DNA from: Saksenaea vasiformis B4078
Taxonomy: Eukaryota > Mucoromycota > Mucoromycetes > Mucorales > Saksenaeaceae
Length of the DNA: 64,000 nt
Assembly (NCBI GenBank): GCA_000697055.1
Contig: JNDT01002238.1
Coordinates: forward strand, 62,001-126,000
Direction: 5' to 3'
Shown here: piece after piece, positions 1 through 12,746 of the stretch
Position numbering within the stretch: the first letter of the stretch is position 1
Layout: each line of letters starts with the position of its first letter
Notes under the pieces: model-generated
What the model saw: only the letters and a program-made list of their open reading frames with translations
Databases searched by the model: none
Told to the model about the DNA's origin: nothing
Position numbers and translations under genes: made by a program

Positions 1-1712
1 TCTTTCTGTGCCTTTCTTTGCCACGCTTTGCCATCTTTCTCTCTTTCTCCTTTTGTTCCGAAGCTGCTGCTGCTGCTTCCTTTGTCATATCCCAGTCAAC
101 TACATTGACTCCTTCAGGAATGACAAGTTTTCCGGTGTTATCCAACTTGATAGCACGACCGAACCACTTGCCAGCCATGAACAGGTCTTTATCCACGCCT
201 ATGCCATTAGCAAACATGATGCCAATATTGTAGGATGCCTGTGCATGGCCCAACAGAGCGGCTTCTTTCCAGTATCGAACAGCCAATTGAGGATCCACCT
301 GCACATCTGTAACAGAGTGCACCACTTCACCGCTAGGACTGGAACCATACAAATAAATCAATCCTGTCTGGAAAGCGGCGCTGCAGAAATGACGTTCATC
401 AGCCGTGTGAGGTACGTGACTTCGTAGATATGACTTTGGAATAAACTCCTGATCCACAACGCTAAAGTCGGCATCGATACGTGGAGCGGTGATAGCCATG
501 CATCGATTATAGTACACTAACGCCATCTCATAATTCTTTTCCACGCCGGCCTCTGGAGATCCTGTTCCATACGTAGTGCCTACGATATAACAGGCTAAAG
601 GATCTGGTCCATTGCTCCTGCTTGTACCACCCAATCGCTCCAGAGCATCTGCCGCTCGTTTGTACCATTCAAACGCTTTCTTTGCATCTTTTGGCACTGG
701 AGTCGTTGTGGTTCCAAGAACATCTTTGTCGGCCTTCCCACATATACAGCGTCAGACCCACTGTTGCTTCCGACTACTAATCTTAGCTTACCTCATACAA
801 CGCGGCCGCCTTGAGCATTGATCGCGTATGTCCACGTTCAGCGGCACTCAAGAAGTACTGGAGTGCTTTCTGCAAACCGAAAACGTCATGAACTGAATCC
901 CATGCCGATAACTATCACATTACCTCCAAATTTCCCATTCTGCTCTGAAACCATCCACCCAGATGAAAAGCACTTGTGATGTCAATATCCATCTCTGACT
1001 TCCAGCCACCTGATACTGGAACGGCCCACTCTTGGCCTTCTTTGGCTTTTTCCAAATGTATCGTAAGAATTCTATATTTCGGCGTTTGCTGATTTTGGGA
1101 TGCCTCAGCCTGAAGATGAGGAGGAGTTGCTAGAGTAGGAGGTGTAGTAGCCACAGGTGATGTCGGCTGGGAATTTTCGTCTTCCACGGATGGTTGGGAC
1201 GACTGGGCGGAAGAGGATCCAAGCGCTCCCGTGTGCTGAAGCAAGTCAGCCATCTGGGCAGAAGAAGACGGGTCGGTCGTCAATGACTCAGCGAGCGCCG
1301 GCGCCGGTAAGATCATGGACGAGTTGGGTGAATGGTTAGGTGACGACATAAAGGCATAAGAAGAGGCTATCGACAACGACGGCGACACCGTCAGGGAAGA
1401 AAAGGGAGAAGCCGAATTTTTCTCAATTTGCCACAGAGAGTCAAAATGGTTCACTGGAGCAAACAGTTTGCCCTGAAACGATGGTTAAGTAAAAGGCTCT
1501 GATAAAAAAAAACAAAAAGGATATATGCTGCTGCATACCTTGATAACTGGCTCCTGGCCTTTCAGCCCGGCTCTGATATGTTGAGTCTCAATGACGATAT
1601 CAAGGTCCTTTGACCTGCAACTTTCGGGCACAAGAAAAGATATGGTGATCTGATCATCGCTCTGACTCCAAATGTACGTGTTGGTCTGGAGCTGCTCTTC
1701 TGAATCCGCCAT
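1..1712 (-). CDS. CS (NudC/p23-like) domain plus Sel1-repeat protein, 3' end outside window
   Basis: Spliced minus-strand model with exons 1712-1539, 1472-924, 869-792 and 733 to beyond 1; all junctions are GT/AG and in phase, giving about 511 residues before the edge. Residues about 8-75 read as a CS domain of the NudC type (YIWSQSDDQITISF, then GLKGQEPVIKGKLFAPV split across intron 1). A Ser/Pro/Thr-rich stretch follows. From about residue 242 there are Sel1/TPR-like helices such as KALQYFLSAAERGHTRSML, AFEWYKRAADALERLGG and AIRYWKEAALLGHAQASYN. Such proteins are thought to be co-chaperone or scaffold-type adaptors; the precise role here is inference. The ATG at 1712 is preferred over one four codons upstream because the CS domain starts just after it. 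The last acceptor (before 733) is the least certain junction. Confidence 0.8.
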
Positions 1713-4700
1713 GGTTGTAAACAACGAACGCAGTTTGCAGAAGCCGACAATTTTTTGTTTCGGAGGTGTGACTTACAACTGGCCCTCCTCTCACCGGGAA
1801 CCATGCATTGCTGACCTGCAATAAGAAAAAACCTCAAGACCTATTTACATACGTAGGTTCGTTTGGCCTCTACCTCTTGTGGTGGGTTACTGCTTTAACA
1901 AGTAAACCTTCTTCCGGCATTTTGGTGAACAGGAGCTGGCATCAAGCTTTTGTCAGGCGACCTGAAGTTTTTGGACAGCAATTCCTTTTGTACAGTTAAC
2001 TCCGGCGATTAGTAAATGCGTACAGGTTCATGCTCTAACCTGTCGGTGATACTAATCGTGATTAGTCTCCTTTTTTCGAAAAAGCTTAATGATGCGTGTC
2101 CATGTCTGATTCACCAGATCCTGTATAAAGAGTATTTTAACCGCCGCCTTGGGTTGCGGTAGAGTACGTTGCACCGTACTACCATGGCCGCATTGTAGAA
2201 CGGCATACAACAGTGTCGTCCTTGGCGGTCCTTATATGTGCCATAATTCGTCGCAGATAACAACGATTTTTTTCTTGTGTTCATTAATTTCCACAATGAT
2301 GCGTCGCCCTTGAACCCTGGTTTTCTTTGTCTTTGTAATAGTTTATCCGGAACTGCCAATCTCTCATCTCATATTACAAACCCGTACACAATAACCCTAC
2401 ATTTATTACACAAATAGCATCTCAATATTAAATAAATATTCCATCATCTCTTTTTCTCCAGGCTGCGAAACAAAGTTTGTAATACCGATTCTTTGTAATG
2501 TTAAGAGGTAAGCAGACCTAAGTGTCATAGATGATAAGAAGACTTAGTACCAAAATGGAAAATGGTGACCAGAACACAAACTAGAGTAAGTTACACATAG
2601 AGTTTAGTCATCATTGTAGAACTCTATAGAACATGGTAACATCGGTATTTGACGTCTATGTTCGTATCAATTATACCTCCAGGTGTACCTCCAGGTGTTG
2701 TTTGTTATCAATACAAGGAGTATTTCTCTAGAACTGTTTATGGATGGCGTATTAAAAGAAGCCGGGAGTGTAAAAGCTAAAATTTGAGTTTCCCCAAAGT
2801 TCCTTACCCAGATTTAGCTCTCAGAGGAGAGTTTACCCCTTTCAGGGGAATGCTACTGTAAACAAACATGCACCTTGCAGAAAACTTATAGTTAGATCGG
2901 AAATTACGGGAAAAGTGTACGGGTCCAACGTGTCCAGGGGATCCTGGGGCCAATAGAAGAAGATGTTATTCCTCAGACCGGTCAATAATGACACTCATCT
3001 ATGACGTTTTAGCCAATAAAAGCGCAATTAGAACGCAGCATTCATCATTATATGAATTCTAGTTCCTGAAAGGATTCCATAAGAGGTCAAGTCCGCGGCG
3101 CCAAGAAAAGGATAATGCAAAATGAAAGCAAGGCTCCTGCCCATAGAACAGAAGCTATCATTATTCAACATATGCGTAGATGTCGTAATCTAGTAGAACA
3201 ATGTTCTGAACAATAAACAACGTAAATATTGTCAATCATAAAAGGAAAATAAGCTTACTTCTTTCAGATCAATCATACGAGCCACCCGATAAATAACATT
3301 TCTTACCTGTTTCCAGGAACATAGGCAGTATGCCTATAGCGACAACTATGGTTTGCTTCATTATAGTAAAATCGGCATTATCCCTATTGCTTAGTTTTTT
3401 ATTATAGGGGCTCCTCTTTTCCTGTAGCTTGCTTTCAAGCGTATGCAAAGAAGCAGTGCATTAATTTGTTTTTTCCACATATCCTGAGCAGAGCCGAAAA
3501 GATACTTTTTAATGCATGAAACTTCGGAGTGTCAATTGTTGTAAATGATTGATGGATCAAACCAATGTAAAAAACCAAATGCCAACACTTTCCAATCCAT
3601 ATCCTTAGGAGCGTGTAGGAAAGTTAGAAGAAGAATTTTGCTCAAGATTTAAAATACCGCTATATTTATCCATTGAGAAGAAGATCCCGCATTTGCTTTA
3701 GATCTTGACGCAAATGGTGAATGCTAAACCAAGCAGATTTACAGTATAGTTGCATCGTACATAAACAAATGCATCTCTTCGTCATTTTGCCGGAAGCGAC
3801 TAACCTGAACCTTTCTGCAACGCCTTGGGCACAGGTAAATGAGAAGCTAGTAAAAGTGTGGAGTATCATGAGGTACCCATCTTCCACAGTTCGCGGCGGG
3901 AAACTATCAATTCAATGGATGCAAGTACCTAGCACATTTACACTGTAGACACCTGAACCATTGATGAAGGTGAATTTAATCTATAATTCCTTTTTATTGC
4001 GACGGCATAAGAATCCACAGGAGCTTTCATCCTTTGGATTGATGCTATATGTATCTGCAGATCAACGGCTGCTAATTCCAATACTTTCTTTGCCATCATT
4101 ACGAGCATAGCACAGTGTTAATAATTGAAGAATGCCCCTCAACGATTGAAAGGATCATCCTGGGAGTTGACTTTGTCGATCAACCATGATAACGCGAATT
4201 TTATAACTTGAGTTCCGAACTATTGACTGCACTTCCTAAATATCACTAACACAACCAAACTTCTTCCAGGTAGCTTCTATGGCCCGACTTCCGACACGAT
4301 CATCACTAGTAGACGCTGATTTTGGGTTCAGTATCCGGATGCAAAACTTGAGGTCTGAATCGTGTGTGACAGGCCATGATACCTCTATTATGGCATGATG
4401 CCATAGAATATTGAATCTATGAAAGTTCAAGAAGGTGCCAGTATCAATGATACTTGTTCGGCTACCGTGTAATATATGAAATTGTCTTTACTTTCTGTAA
4501 CGTCAACGGAACACTGGTATTTACAGCCTTTGTAAGTAGGAACCCAGCGTTTTCTTCCAGAAAACTTAACCAGTGACTTATAAAATTCGCTACATGTAAA
4601 AGGCATATTTTCATTAGAGGTCTAGCATGATTAATCATCCGCAAAAGACACGCAACAGCATTAGACAAGGCGATTGGAAAACAGTGGGCCTGGTCAGCTG

Positions 4701-4809
4701 CAGTGAGCGGAATAAATATTTTGCCATGCTCACGTGGATTGAAAGTGAAACGAGCGCGTGGCAATCCCTTCGATTCAGAGACTGACACAACGTCAGACAT
4801 TAGACAAAG
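1713..4809. other. Gene-poor stretch with no convincing gene
   Basis: About 3.1 kb between the divergently oriented CS/Sel1 gene and SWR1. It is AT-rich with only short open frames. The longest of note are an 82-codon minus frame at 2111-2359 and a 119-codon minus frame at 4462-4821, and neither matches a family I recognise. The segment must contain the promoters of both flanking genes, but no clear TATA element stands out. Confidence 0.5.
2674..2697. repeat. Perfect tandem duplication of a 12-mer
   Basis: TACCTCCAGGTG occurs twice back to back (2674-2685 and 2686-2697). The core is also a partial inverted repeat (ACCTCCAGGT), so the site could be a duplicated protein-binding site or simple slippage. 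It lies in non-coding DNA. Confidence 0.6.
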
Positions 4810-7800
4810 ATGGTCGATCATGACCTTTCAGAAGGTGTGTAAATTCGTTAATTCTGTCCAAATAGATGTATTTGCTTTGATCAGTCAGACACTAAATCCC
4901 TAGAGTTAGCTGCAGAACCAAATTCCACGGAACAGTATCTAGCTAACAGCAACGGAGCAGCATACAACGACACAAACTCGTCTGCCATGGGAGATCTCGT
5001 GAGCAAACAACGAGAAGAAGAATCAGAACCGAATACAGAGAATTCATCAATACACACTCATGATCGGTCCGTATCAGTCAGTGCCAATTCGGACAAGTCG
5101 TCATTGAGCGAAAGTGATGGAATGGGAGCAAAACAACGGCTATCAAAAAGAGCTTTACGAATTGAAGCAAAGATAAAACAAGCAGCTGAACGGTCATTGT
5201 TTGACACTGACGGCGATCTGAGTACGCACAACATTCTGGAGCCAGCTGCGAGTCCAGCAAGATCGACGCGTAATTCTCGCAAAAGAAAGCTCGTTCTTGG
5301 CGAGGAAAAGTCTGAAAATGAGCAGCATGTCAAAGCACCAGAAAGACAAACGAAACGTGGAGCAACCCGTACAAATACCACTGAACCATTGCGAAAACGA
5401 ACGATGGACAACAAGCCTACCGAGCCGCTTTCACCCAAAGTGTCAAAAAAGCGAAGGAAAACGCAAGAGGAAGAGGTTAAGTCACCAGAGCCTGTTAGGA
5501 AGGCGCAGCGTGGTCGTGCGTTGCAAAAGCCTAATACAGTTGGTCGGCATGTTGAGACACATCGTGGAAAACAGAAAGAGGCAGTTGCCAAGAACCCTCG
5601 CGGTACAGAGACGTTGCTAAAGACACCTAAGACACCGTTAGACAAACTGCGCAACGAATATCTCTCCGAACGAGAAAAGAAACTGCAGGATATTTTGACA
5701 CATCATGACGCAGCTGTACGTGAGCTGTACCATCTGGAAGTTTATCAAAGCATGCTTGAATATAACCCAGAACTCATGGCACAAAGCAGTGACGAACGTC
5801 TTGCAAAGGTATGTGAACGGTTTCGGTTTATCGTTTTTGTGGTAATAAGGTTAAATCGTGTAGTATGTGCAAAATCATGATCTGTGGGATCTCGTCGACG
5901 AAAAATTTGTACAGAAATCACGTTCTACAGGTGGTCGTGTTAACACAAGACATTCGCTTCATCAACGCCGTACATCACTTGTTCATATATTACAGAATTC
6001 CATCGCACAAGGCCTAACATCGTCATCCTCATTGATACCCGACGATGGTCAACATGGAGCATCCTCTGCGCTATGTACATACATTCATAGCGGCACCGGC
6101 CTACGACGGCAGAAAAAGCAGTTTTCGACTTTGTGTGAATATCTTGATTCATTTATATCTGTTGATGATAACGAGGATTTAACACCGGAAGAAGCACAGG
6201 AATTGGTGGATAAAGAAATTGCGATCCGTAAGCGACTAAACACTCTGAATAAATCGGGTGGATTTTTGTCACGACTGCAAGAAATCGCCAACCGTCGACC
6301 ACAGTTAGAACGTTCTCGAACGGAGAATCATCATGATATACTCATGTCGCAGATGCAGTCAACAGCAAAGATGTTTAGTAGCAATAGCAAATACCGACGC
6401 AATGCAGCACGTAGATGCGCTAAAGCTGTGGACCGTTACTGGGAATCTTTGAGGACACATGATGAACGTCTGAAAAAGGAGGAATCGAAACGAATGATGC
6501 GTTTGGCAAAGTGGACAGGTCAACAGGTGAAGAAAAAATGGAAACTTGTGGAGCGTGTATGTGAGGCACGGTACAAGGAGCTGTTGAAAGAGGAACAGGC
6601 TCAAAAGGGACGACGTCATCTGGAAATGATTTTAGAGCATTCAGAACAAATGCTCGGTGTGAGAATGGAAGAGCTGTCTTCAAAAATGAACGAAAGTCAG
6701 ATAAAGGAGTTGGAGCAGGATCAGATCGATCTCCCACAGGACGCTATTACCCAAAGCTTGCAAGAAGATATCCATGGCTCAGATACCGAATTATCTGACA
6801 CTGACGACAAATCAGCTAGTACAGCATGGGAGAATGGAGAGGAAAAAGATGATCATTTTATTTATGATGAAGGCGAGAGTGGTGACGATATGGATGAACT
6901 TAACGAACTTGCGGCAGATCAGGATCTACCGATTGAAAGTCTTCTACAAAAGTATAATTATCAAATTGAGAGTAATGAAGCAATGGACGATGAGAAGGAA
7001 GAGGTCGAGAATGCCGCTAATTCTTTGTCTACGGATCAAGTGGTCGCAGACGAGCAGCCGATCAAAGATGAAGATTATGTGACTCAGGTGGACGAAGATG
7101 AAGAGTTTGCTGAACAAGAATTGGAGGAGGAGGACATCGCGATAGAGCAGGAAGGTGAAAGCGAAGACGACGAGGTGGAGTTGAACGCGCTTGCAGAAGA
7201 AGCTGAGCTTTCTGTGGAAGAGCTAATGAAGAAATACAATTATCGTCTCAGTGAGGGAGCTGAAAGCTCTGATGCAGACGACGAGGGCGGCGCTGAGGAG
7301 GATGAGGAGGAAGGAGAAGAAAAGGAAGAAGAAGAAGAAGTAGCTAAGCCTATGGAGGTCGATGAGCCAGCTCCCGAAGTTGAGTCCGACCACAAGGTAC
7401 GAAGAGAAATTCAGATACCTGCTCGGAGGACCTCCATAGCCGGAAGTTCTCTGAAACGACGACTTTACGAAGATGATGAGGATGAGATCGACGTTGTTGG
7501 GTTAGACGAAGGAGATGCAGGCGGAGCTGGACGAGACGAGGATGTAGAAGCAAAGAAGATCGTTGTTCTAGGAGATTCAGAAGACGACGATCGGACGGTT
7601 ACAGATTACGGATCGTCCGTGCCGGAAGATGATTTCGACGATGACGATATACCCAAAGCAGATGGCGGTAGCGAAAATGCGAATCAGGAGACGCCACAAG
7701 ATACGCGAGAAGAAGCGGTGCAACCGTCTCCACAGCCTGAGACGCCAAAGCCAACGGAAGCGGTACAGCCAACCGGGACCACGCTTTCGACAACAAAGGT

Positions 7801-10577
7801 GGTTACCAAGATTCCATTTCTGCTGCGAGGTGTTTTGCGCGAATATCAGCATGTCGGTCTGGATTGGCTTGCAAGTTTATATAACAACGGCCTCAATGGG
7901 ATTTTAGCCGATGAGATGGGTCTAGGTAAAACCATCCAAACGATTTCATTGTTAGCCTATTTGGCATGTGAGAAAGGCGTTTGGGGGCCTCATCTGATCG
8001 TTGTACCTACTAGCGTCATTTTGAACTGGGAAATGGAGCTGAAGAAGTGGCTACCTGGATTTAAGATCTTAACTTATTACGGCAACCCCAAGGAACGGAA
8101 GGAAAAGCGATTTGGATGGTCGAAAGAAAATGCATTTCACGTGTGTATTACTTCATATCAACTTGTCATTCAAGACCAAACAGTATTCAGACGTAAAGCA
8201 TGGCAGTACCTCATCCTCGACGAAGCGCATCATATCAAAAACTTCCGATCGCAAAGGTGGCAAGTCTTGCTCAACTTTAATTCCAACCGGCGATTGCTGT
8301 TGACAGGAACACCACTTCAGAACAATCTTATGGAGCTCTGGTCTTTGCTCTATTTCTTGATGCCCAATGGTGTATCGCAGACCATGCCAATCGGTTTTGC
8401 GAACCAAAAAGAATTTCAGGAATGGTTTTCACACCCCGTTGATCGGATGATCGAAAGTCAACAAGGGATGGACGAGGATTCGAGGGCAGCTATCCAAAAG
8501 CTACACACCGTTCTAAGGCCGTATCTTTTGCGAAGATTAAAAGCCGACGTCGAAAAACAGTTACCCGAGAAACATGAGCATGTTGTGTACTGTCGATTAT
8601 CCAAGCGACAGCGGTATCTATATGATGATTTTATGAGTCGAGCCAAAACAAAGGAGACGTTGGCGAGTGGAAACTTCTTAAGCATTATCAACTGTCTAAT
8701 GCAATTACGAAAAGTATGCAACCATCCTGACTTGTTTGAAGAGCGGCCGATCTTGACCAGCTTTGCAATGACAAGCGATGTGCAGTCTGAGGGGAAATTG
8801 ATCGAGAAGATTGTGCGTCGCCGTCTGCTGTTCGAACGCGATTCATTGTCTAGATGCACGAGTTTGGATTTCTTCAACCTACTTCTGATGAAAAATGAGA
8901 CTGGTATAGCAGCTTCCTTGTCGACTGATTACAGTGTTCTGGACGCAACAAAGCAATTTCTTCAGGAAATTACAAAGCACCAGATGCAAATTCGTTCAGT
9001 GGAATCGCGGGGTGTCATGTCACGCGATTATCAGGACCTAAAGAAATATGCGAGGTACCAGGAAATGCAGCGACATCTCAATGCAGCTCAGCGATGGCAA
9101 TCCATGTTGTACATCAACACGTTCCGCTGTGGTCAACGGCCCGTGTTTGGAGCAAATTTAATTGGCATGATTAGAACGATGGCAGAGGAACACCATGCGA
9201 GATTTTTCAGCATGGATACCGATGCTCGGACATATTTTGAGCGATGTGACACTTTACGTCAATTAGTTCTGGGATACAAAGATCGCATTGACGCAAATGT
9301 AGACATAATTGAGCGGTACGGATTCGTGACACCCAAAGCGCTGATCTATGAACCAAAGGAGCCAATTCCATTAAATTTGGATCCGGCGATTCAAGCTCAA
9401 CTACGCAAGGCATTGGACAATGACATTTTCCATCCAATTTATTCGAGATTATCGATTGCATTCCCCGACAAGCGACTGTTGCAGTACGACTGTGGCAAGT
9501 TACAGAAATTGGCGACGCTTCTCCGAGATCTTGCTGCCAATGGCCATCGGGCCTTGATTTTTACACAAATGACACGAGTTTTGGATGTTCTGGAAGCGTT
9601 TTTGAACATGCACGGTCATCGTTACCTTCGTCTTGATGGTGCAACCAAAATTGAGCAACGACAAGTAATGACGGAACGATTTAATAATGATAAGAAAATT
9701 CTGTGCTTTATTCTGTCAACTCGTAGCGGCGGTCTCGGCATCAACCTGACAGGAGCGGACACTGTTATTTTCTACGATTCTGACTGGAATCCATCCATGG
9801 TAAGTTACTTCCCTATACGACATTTGCGTTTTCCTTACGGAATTTCTGTTTTGTGGGGTTTAGGATAAACAATGTCAAGATCGAACCCATCGTATTGGCC
9901 AAACGCGTGATGTGCATATATACCGCTTTGTGACCGAGTATACCATTGAAGAAAACATTTTTAAGAAAGCAAACCAAAAGAGGTACGTATTACTTTATAT
10001 GATCATGCCTAGCTGACATACTCTTAGAATGCTCGACAATGTAGTTATTCAAGAAGGCGAGTTCACAAATGATTACTTCCATAAGATGGATTGGTGGCGT
10101 GATCTTCCGGAGGTGACAGACAACTCCGTTGATAATAATCCAGTGGCACCCAATATGGATATTGAACAGGCGTTACTTGAGGCAGAAGGTGACGAGACGG
10201 ATGCGGCAGCAGCTATAGCAGCCCGGAACGAAATGAATATGGACGAGAAGGAATTCGATGATTCCACTGCAACGACACCTAGACGGCAACAGAGTGTTGT
10301 ATCTTCTTCACGTAGTGCATCTGAATCCCCTGCTCCAATGGACGCGTCTACTTCTGCGATCATACCTTCAGCAGAGGACAGCAAAAGTGTGGGGGAGATT
10401 GCACCGCTAGAGACGGAGGAAGCAGACGAAGAGATGCAGCTAGCGGTGGGGCATGTAGACCAGTACATGCTCCGCTTTTGGGAGCGAGAGATGTTTGGCA
10501 AATACCTTGGCTTTGGAGGAATTGCTGAACCAGAAGAGATGACGTATGTCGACTCTTGTCTCTCTGGAGATGGATAA
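4810..10577 (+). CDS. SWR1: Swr1-family Snf2 ATPase (SWR1 complex catalytic subunit)
   Basis: Five-exon model: 4810-4834, 4889-5808, 5864-9799, 9864-9982, 10028-10577; phases match and give 1849 residues. Swr1 exchanges H2A-H2B for H2A.Z-H2B in nucleosomes in the nucleus. Visible in order: a basic, charged N-terminus; an HSA domain at about residues 475-580 (binds actin and Arp subunits); a long acidic region with two copies of an ELNxLAxxxxLxxExLxxKYNY motif (about 657-683 and 753-777); a Snf2 ATPase with DEMGLGKT (about 998-1005) and DEAH (about 1100); a long insert splitting the ATPase lobes; and a helicase-C lobe ending in TRSGGLGINLTGADT and QCQDRTHRIGQ. The insert and the LTGTPLQNNLMELWSLLYFLMP block distinguish Swr1/SRCAP and Ino80 types from other Snf2 proteins. 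The first coding exon is only 25 nt; its ATG is inferred from phase and needs transcript support. Confidence 0.93.
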
Positions 10578-11629
10578 TGTTCTTGTGTATGTGTGTAATC
10601 TTCTGGTTGTTTGACTGGGGGTGAGGGAGATTGGGGTGTACAAAGTCATTCTTGTCTTCTTTCCTTTTTGTAAATAATAAATACTCCGATAGTATCGTTT
10701 TTCCTCGGTTGTTACTTTATACGATTCTTAAGTTACGGTTCCGAGGACAAGGCGATCGCCTGCGTCTGAGCACAGCCTTTTTTTCCCAAATTTGGAAATG
10801 GAGGTGATTCTACGTTTTACTTTTTCATAGTGTGCGACTTTGGTGTTTCCTGCAACAATGATGAGTTATTACGTTGACAATAGATGAAACATAAAGCACT
10901 TAAACTTAAATGAAATAGTTCATAAAATGCTAAAGGGTTCTATCTAGCGACAGCATGGGTAGCGCAAGTGTAACATCCAGACCACAAAGAATCTCCACCT
11001 TCAGGGGGTCCTCGCGCGAGTAAAAGATTCGGACATTCCATATATTCCGTCTCTCCTCTAATTTTATTGTATGTAATTTCTGCAACTATGGTTTCCCACT
11101 TTAAACGACGGTTGCTGTGAAAGAAAAAGGAAAAGGGGTGGGGGAAACAAAATAAGAAATGGAAGAAGAAAAAAAAAAGAAGTAACAAGAAACATCAATG
11201 GTTGGCAAAACCACCCACTGTGAAGTTGGTGATACACTGCAATATAGATTGCTCAGAAATTGATGTAATGATCATGACAAAATAAGAGAGAAGCTAAAGT
11301 ATCGGGCATGGATTTTGGAATGGCGCAAACGGGTTTTTGTTGTTGGCCATAGCGACATCTCCCCCAATCCCTTCTCCTTTTTTTTTTCTTTCTTTATTTC
11401 TATTTTGGAGAATTGTTAAGAAATCAAGAGGAAGTCAGCTAGTTCTGTTTTCCAAAGCATATTATGCATATCACAGGTACTATTCGACCAATGCATAAGA
11501 AAAGCATGTTGTTCGAATAGAGATAATTGTTGACAAAGGTTCGTCTCGTCACTCAAAAGACAAATAAAGTTTGGTTGATCTCAACACAAAAAATTTGTCT
11601 CCCCTCCAAAAGAAGGTTTCTGGGAAAGA
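10578..11629. other. SWR1 3' region and bHLH gene upstream region
   Basis: About 1 kb without a gene. An AATAAA lies about 100 bp after the SWR1 stop. Homopolymer A and T runs occur near 11160-11180 and 11370-11395. Short minus-strand frames here look like chance. Confidence 0.5.
10676..10681 (+). terminator. Candidate polyadenylation signal of SWR1
   Basis: AATAAA about 100 bp downstream of the SWR1 stop codon, in a T/A-rich context. This is the canonical eukaryotic hexamer at a typical 3' UTR distance; usage in this fungus is inferred. Confidence 0.45.
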
Positions 11630-11637
11630 TATAAAAA
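11630..11637 (+). promoter_or_regulatory. TATA-box candidate for the bHLH gene
   Basis: TATAAAAA lies 50-57 bp upstream of the proposed ATG at 11687. It is followed by a pyrimidine-rich CTCTTCTTTTCAG and an adenine-rich ACTACACA directly before the ATG. Position and sequence fit a core promoter with a short leader. Confidence 0.45.
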
Positions 11638-11686
11638 GGTAGACAATCAAGGTACAACTCTTCTTTTCAGTAACGATAACTACACA

Positions 11687-12746
11687 ATGCCTTCTGAAAA
11701 ATTCCGCATCTCTACTGCTGGCCACAGCATTCGTCAAGCCACAAACAGCTTCCTTGGGTCCTTCCAAGCTACTCCTCCCTATTCTATTGACGCATCGAAT
11801 CTTTCAGCAGCTACATTGACCTTTGATGATAGGTAAAAAGAAATAATAGAAATCTCTATATAAAACTTTTATGCTCATACGTTCTTTAGCGATGCTTCTT
11901 CTCAAATTGACAGGAGATCAGCTCATAATGCCTTGGAACGTCAACGTCGTGAAAATCTGAATAGTAAATTCCAACAACTGGCTCATGTGCTTCCAGCACT
12001 ACAAACCGTGCGAAGACCAAGCAAGACAATGATTGTGGCTAAATCACTTGAGTTTGGTAAGGCAAAAGCGTCATAAAGGGAAATCAGGAGAAACTCACAT
12101 GGTTTTTTATTTTTTTTTTTCTTCAAAAAAAAAAGTAACAAATGCTGTACGAAGAGAGCGAGACTATAGAGCCGAAATCGAAGAACTACGTAAAGAGAAC
12201 GAACTTCTTCGAAGAAAAGCTCGCGCTTCAAGCCAATCCCTTAAGAAGGCAGCGAATAATAATAGCACTGTTGGTTCTACGTTCTCCAAGGCAACTATGA
12301 CTACATCTTCCTTGATCAGCAGTGCTAGTACCGATGACAGTACACAACCGTCTTCGCCTTCAACTCCTCGTGCGCAATCTGTGCAGTCTACACCATCTCC
12401 GCAGCAAAAAGAAGTACAACAAAAGCAAGTTTCTCAGCAGCAATCAAATCCTCCACTAAGTTGTATTGAAGAACAGTGGACAGTGGATAACTGTAACCCA
12501 TTGTCGGCGAACCTTAACCCATTTGATTATTTTGCTACCTATACGTCGGCTACCTCTTTTATGGAAACTATGTATGATGGACGTGATCAGAACATGCAGC
12601 AAGTCTGGTCTCCTCCAGCAACAATGGATAGTATGTTATTCTCACCCTACTACATGCAGGATATGACTCAAGGTACAAAAAGATCAACTTTCTTTTTTCC
12701 GATGATGAACTGACATGCAGCTTTTCTAGGAGGCAATCTATCTTGA
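11687..12746 (+). CDS. bHLH transcription factor with C-terminal coiled-coil
   Basis: Exons 11687-11832, 11890-12056, 12136-12675 and probably 12721-12746. The bHLH domain is clear: the basic helix has HNALERQRRENLN, which carries the H-E-R triad of E-box (CANNTG) binders, then a loop and VRRPSKTMIVAKSLEFV. Across intron 2 helix 2 continues into a charged helix, RAEIEELRKENELLRRKAR, which looks like a leucine-zipper-like extension. The rest is Ser/Gln/Pro-rich and probably an activation region. It is likely a nuclear, dimeric DNA-binding regulator; its targets are not visible. If the last 45-nt intron (GTACAA...TGCAG) is not removed, the protein instead ends at a TGA at 12711-12713. No specific orthologue is assigned. 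Confidence 0.82.

Noticed and set aside
2111..2359. 82-codon minus frame ending in an Arg-rich stretch, considered as a transposon nuclease C-terminus
   Set aside because: The resemblance is limited to a few residues with no cysteine pairs or acidic triad; too weak to call.
5058..5654. 198-codon minus-strand open frame opposite SWR1
   Set aside because: It is the antisense of a lysine/glutamate-rich SWR1 exon; its Phe/Ser/Cys-rich composition is that expected of a shadow frame.
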